Assembly: GCA_002840115.1 (NCBI GenBank)
Contig: PGZG01000014.1
Location: 1 to 16,613, forward strand
DNA length: 16,613 nt
Reading direction: 5' to 3'
DNA from: Gammaproteobacteria bacterium HGW-Gammaproteobacteria-14
Lineage (GTDB): Bacteria; Pseudomonadota; Gammaproteobacteria; Pseudomonadales; Alcanivoracaceae
A program made the position numbers and the translations under genes. Positions within the stretch are counted from its first letter, which is position 1. Each line of letters opens with the position of its first letter. The notes under the pieces were generated by a model that worked only from the letters and a program-made list of their open reading frames with translations, did not search any database and had not been told where the DNA came from. Shown piece by piece: positions 15,912-16,613 of the stretch.

Positions 15912-16490
15912 TGCCTGGCCGGCCATCAGCGCAACCACTAACACTCAGTGATGATCCGGTTGCCGCCTCTCTGCGGCAATCGTTATTTCAGCAACTCAGA
16001 AACCTGATACCGTAGCACCCTTCCACCTTTATCCCGCTAGATATCTCTGGCTTTCCGGAAACAAACTTCCGGATGGCATTCTTGCGCTAGCGCGACAGCA
16101 TGAAGGGGCGAATGCCCAGCCTATGGACTGCCTCTGGATCTGCCCCCTTCCTGGCTCCTCATCTCATCCTTGGCATCCAGAACAACACCCGATTGCATAC
16201 TCATCCACCTCGGAGTGTGCATTCGGCACCTTGCTGTTGACTACCCGTCGAATCTCGTCCTCCCTTCGCTTGGCTTCTCCCAATTGCAGCCGATTGTTAA
16301 CTTTCCGACGTTGCCCGAATCCACCCACTTATAAATTCAGCAAGCATAAACATCATCTTCCCAAGCAACGCCCCTATGGCGAAACCCATCTGGAAACGTT
16401 TCGCGCGATGCCACTAAAGTACTGCAAAGAAAACGCCTGACTAAAATATTGAGGTGATGTCGCCACGTTTTGTGGGTAGCTTGCGAAATT
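15912..16490. other. Gene-poor stretch after the CsbD-like gene
   Basis: 579 bp without a gene I can support, except the terminator at 15958. There is an inverted repeat TCCGGAA (16054-16060) with TTCCGGA (16067-16073), and a 10-base palindrome GCGCTAGCGC at 16084-16093. A plus-strand open frame at 16123-16440 is rich in Pro, Ser and His and looks like non-coding sequence. On the minus strand a 30-residue frame (16389 to 16297) reads as a short hydrophobic peptide starting MGFAIGALLGKMM, and a following charged stretch in another frame contains EAKRREDEIRRVV. These may be remnants of a small membrane protein. Confidence 0.4.
15958..15990 (+). terminator. Terminator of the CsbD-like gene
   Basis: GGTTGCCGC (15958-15966), loop CTCTCT, GCGGCAATC (15973-15981) is a 9-bp stem with one G-U pair. 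GTTATTTC follows, a modest T tract. Its position 46 bases after the stop at 15911 fits a Rho-independent terminator. Confidence 0.65.
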
Positions 16491-16613
16491 CTAATTAGCT
16501 TGCTTCAACTGTGCCAATACGATCAGCTGATCGCCATCCTTCAGTGACAAGAGCATGCCCCGCGGAGGATTGAGATAAGCGTGATGCCCCTGATCGTCCG
16601 GAACCGCTCGCCA
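16491..16613 (-). CDS. C-terminal end of a protein with RCK_C/TrkA_C-like tail (5' partial)
   Basis: The minus strand is open from the window edge to a TAG at 16491-16493, encoding the last 40 residues of a gene that starts beyond the window. The tail HAYLNPPRGMLLSLKDG followed by DQLIVLAQ resembles the final beta-hairpin of RCK_C (TrkA_C) domains, in which a NPP turn precedes a G-D-x-L-hydrophobic strand. Such domains end potassium channels, CASTOR/POLLUX-type ion channels and TrkA-like regulators. With only 40 residues this is a tentative assignment; the product could be any RCK-gated channel or transporter. Confidence 0.55.
   Translation of the reverse strand, partial: WRAVPDDQGHHAYLNPPRGMLLSLKDGDQLIVLAQLKQAN

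Noticed and set aside
16054..16093. Inverted repeat TCCGGAA/TTCCGGA plus palindrome GCGCTAGCGC as a terminator or attachment site
   Set aside because: No T tract follows, no integrase or tRNA gene is nearby, and no direct duplication flanks it.
16123..16440. 105-residue plus-strand open frame
   Set aside because: No ribosome-binding site, composition rich in Pro, Ser, His and Arg, and no resemblance to any family; probably a chance open frame.

Overview
The window reads as chromosomal DNA of a Gammaproteobacterium of middling to slightly high G+C, probably a marine or oil-associated lineage resembling Alcanivorax or Marinobacter. That placement is an inference from gene content (Liv-type ABC transporter with an embedded acyl-CoA synthetase, KatG, a YrbG-like antiporter, a CsbD stress protein and a short outer-membrane barrel protein). 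There is no rRNA, tRNA, CRISPR array, insertion sequence or phage gene that I can see.

Layout. 1-3469 (+) is the end of a branched-chain-amino-acid-type ABC importer cluster: the C-terminal part of a LivF-like ATPase, a long-chain acyl-CoA synthetase joined to it by an ATGA overlap, and a LivK-like binding lipoprotein. The ligase inside the transporter operon suggests uptake and CoA activation of a carboxylic acid. 3470-3918 is a gap with a possible decayed minus-strand reading frame. 3919-6045 (+) is a secreted, unusually large M19-type (renal dipeptidase fold) hydrolase with an N-terminal domain that looks like a beta-trefoil. 6492-8717 (+) is a full-length catalase-peroxidase, katG, preceded by about 450 bp of non-coding DNA with small inverted repeats.

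8777-12052 (-) is the most interesting part. It is a two-gene operon of an ATP-grasp enzyme followed, 21 bp later, by a 672-residue protein that I cannot assign to a named family. The C-terminal third of this protein carries a papain-like arrangement: Gln six residues before a Cys, then a His, then an Asn 21 residues after the His. A carboxylate ligase paired with a predicted cysteine peptidase or amidase suggests an uncharacterised peptide or isopeptide making-and-breaking system in the cytoplasm. A hairpin terminator follows the operon at 8738-8770.

12347-16613 is a more A+T-rich group of membrane, stress and regulatory genes: a YrbG-like cation/calcium exchanger (-), a Crp/Fnr-family regulator (+) behind a long leader with a 9-bp inverted repeat, a small outer-membrane beta-barrel protein (-), a 58-residue CsbD-like protein (+), a gene-poor stretch, and the last 40 residues of a minus-strand protein whose tail resembles an RCK_C/TrkA_C ligand-binding domain.
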